NCBI GenBank assembly: GCA_031279875.1
Contig: JAITHS010000007.1
Location: 1 to 7,823 of the forward strand
Direction: 5' to 3'
DNA: 7,823 nt
Source: Tannerella sp.
GTDB lineage: Bacteria; Bacteroidota; Bacteroidia; Bacteroidales; Tannerellaceae
Of this stretch, positions 7,267 through 7,823 are shown in pieces. Within the stretch, counting starts at the first letter, position 1; each line of letters opens with the position of its first letter. The notes beneath the pieces were generated by a model, which worked only from the letters and a program-made list of their open reading frames with translations, was not told the origin of the DNA and made no database searches. The position numbers and the translations under genes are program-made.

Positions 7267-7297
7267 GCAAAGATAGGTATAATTACATGTCAACAAA
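7267..7297 (-). promoter_or_regulatory. Promoter of the TonB-dependent receptor
   Basis: On the minus strand TTTG (7297-7294) is followed after 18 bp by TATCTTTGC (7275-7267), a full match to the Bacteroides TAnnTTTG box. The predicted transcript starts near 7260, downstream of the TTG at 7270, which decides the receptor start in favour of ATG 7240. Confidence 0.75.
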
Positions 7298-7374
7298 TGT
7301 TAAAACACTCCGAAACGGCAAATAATACCTCCGATACGCCCGATAAGTCGGTTCAACAATCTCAAGATCACTAC

Positions 7375-7409
7375 CAATGACGAATGCCATAGCACCTCAA
7401 CTTTTTTTG
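7375..7409 (+). repeat. Dispersed repeat, copy B (35 bp)
   Basis: Starts CAATGACGAATGCC, continues ATAGCACCTCAA and ends C, seven T, G. It aligns with copy A (2696-2733, opposite strand) at 33 positions. Unlike copy A, no TAnnTTTG box lies about 20 bp beyond its TTTG, so it does not appear to form a promoter. Confidence 0.75.
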
Positions 7410-7417
7410 AACCAACC

Positions 7418-7438
7418 AACTCTCAACTCTCAACTCTT
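7418..7438. repeat. Heptamer tandem repeat AACTCTC, 3 units
   Basis: Units at 7418-7424, 7425-7431 and 7432-7438, the last with a final T. It is the reverse complement of the 2731-2760 array. Here it lies 8 bp downstream of dispersed repeat copy B, whereas at the other locus it abuts the opposite end of copy A. Confidence 0.85.
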
Positions 7439-7523
7439 AATTCTTCAGAGCACGTTTGTAATGAGGCGTCAAGAGTCGAGCCAAGGCGGTCTCTGCCCGA
7501 TAACAAAGCATAATGATAATATT

Positions 7524-7589
7524 ATGAAAGATTTACTCATCCATTTATTTGTATTATTTTATCTCACTACTGACCGACAAAAAATTTGA
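7524..7589 (+). CDS. Possible 21-residue hydrophobic peptide
   Basis: ATG AAA GAT is followed by a hydrophobic run LLIHLFVLFYL and a charged tail TTDRQKI, then TGA. A lysine/aspartate start, one short membrane-length segment and a charged end are the layout of small membrane peptides, including some type I toxins. The stop is 8 bp before a strong hairpin (7598-7620). Against it: no recognisable promoter or Shine-Dalgarno precedes it, the segment is only 11 residues, and AT-rich spacer DNA readily yields such frames. The same frame runs open back to 7377, but that upstream part is repeat sequence. Function not assigned. Confidence 0.25.
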   Translation: MKDLLIHLFVLFYLTTDRQKI

Positions 7590-7591
7590 CT

Positions 7592-7620
7592 AAAAAAGGC
7601 GACAGTTTAAAACTGTCGCC
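7592..7620 (-). terminator. Strong hairpin, likely intrinsic terminator
   Basis: Perfect inverted repeat GGCGACAGTT (7598-7607) / AACTGTCGCC (7611-7620) with loop TAA. On the minus strand the stem is followed by six T (7597-7592) and, further on, another T-run, which is the classic intrinsic terminator form. On the plus strand it is followed by AAAAAG and only scattered T, so plus-strand termination would be weaker. There is no minus-strand gene to its right within the window, so what it terminates is unclear. It would also insulate the receptor promoter from leftward transcription. Confidence 0.7.
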
Positions 7621-7732
7621 AAAAAGTTGTAATTTTGTATTGGTCACCTCTAAAAATTAACTTCCTGTAAATCAACGAGATATAAAACGGAGAGCAAAAA
7701 GTGTTAAACTTTAGTTAAAAAGGGCATAATAT
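7621..7732. other. Spacer between hairpin and rightward promoter
   Basis: AT-rich with no gene, hairpin or repeat that I can support. Confidence 0.5.
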
Positions 7733-7764
7733 TTTGATATTCAAATAATTATTCGTACCTTTGC
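7733..7764 (+). promoter_or_regulatory. Rightward Bacteroidota-type promoter
   Basis: TTTG (7733-7736), 19-bp spacer, then TACCTTTGC (7756-7764): an ideal Bacteroides promoter on the plus strand. The start would be near 7770, about 18 nt before the ATG at 7789. It is divergent from the receptor promoter, with about 435 bp between them. Confidence 0.85.
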
Positions 7765-7788
7765 GGTATAATTTAACAATAAAAAGAA

Positions 7789-7823
7789 ATGGCAAAATAT
7801 CGTAAGACAGGCAACAGGTTTTG
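7789..7823 (+). CDS. Start of an unidentified gene (partial, runs off the window)
   Basis: ATG followed by ten more codons, giving MAKYRKTGNRF, plus two bases. The call rests on the well-placed promoter immediately upstream and the A-rich leader. The visible N-terminus is basic (four Lys/Arg in 11) and is not a signal peptide so far. Eleven residues are too few to assign a family. Confidence 0.65.
   Translation, partial: MAKYRKTGNRF

Noticed and set aside
7377..7523. Upstream part of the 70-codon plus-strand frame ending at 7589.
   Set aside because: It is made of dispersed repeat and heptamer sequence and has no promoter. Only the last 21 codons are kept, as a low-confidence candidate.
7592..7620. 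Hairpin as a regulatory operator or riboswitch part between the divergent promoters.
   Set aside because: It is a plain perfect stem with a T-run on one side, more than 110 bp from either promoter; a terminator explains it better.

Overview
The window looks like Bacteroidota (probably Bacteroidales) chromosome. The evidence is four promoters with the Bacteroides-type -7 box (TAnnTTTG), a TonB-dependent receptor (TBDR) with STN and carboxypeptidase-regulatory-like N-terminal domains and a DEVVVVA linker, and a partner lipoprotein resembling the DUF4249 group. No rRNA, tRNA, CRISPR array, integrase or transposase was seen. These assignments come from reading motifs; no database search was possible.

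Layout, left to right. (1) 1-2625, minus: pyruvate phosphate dikinase (ppdK), intact from its start codon but cut by the window edge about 32 residues before its expected C-terminus. (2) 2626-3013: a 388-bp spacer with the ppdK promoter, a heptamer tandem repeat, one copy of a dispersed ~35-bp repeat, a long imperfect palindrome and smaller repeats. (3) 3014-3835, minus: a predicted surface or periplasmic lipoprotein. (4) 3858-4332, minus: a small toxin-antitoxin (TA) module of the YafQ/RelE kind, with its own promoter and a toxin that lacks its C-terminal end. (5) 4460-7240, minus: a large outer-membrane TBDR with its own promoter. (6) 7298-7788: a 490-bp spacer with the second copies of the dispersed repeat and heptamer repeat, a possible 21-residue hydrophobic peptide, a strong hairpin and a promoter pointing right. 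(7) 7789-7823, plus: the first 11 codons of an unidentified gene.

How the parts relate: the receptor and lipoprotein look like a nutrient-uptake pair that would normally be adjacent. Here the TA module sits between them, and the lipoprotein start lies only 22 bp past the truncated toxin. The lipoprotein may therefore now depend on the TA promoter or on read-through from the receptor gene. ppdK is a separate, central-metabolism transcription unit.

I see no clearly new multi-gene system. The items most worth checking are the truncated toxin wedged into the transport pair, the paired dispersed repeats in the two spacers (one of which supplies the ppdK -33 box), and the small hydrophobic peptide followed by a hairpin.
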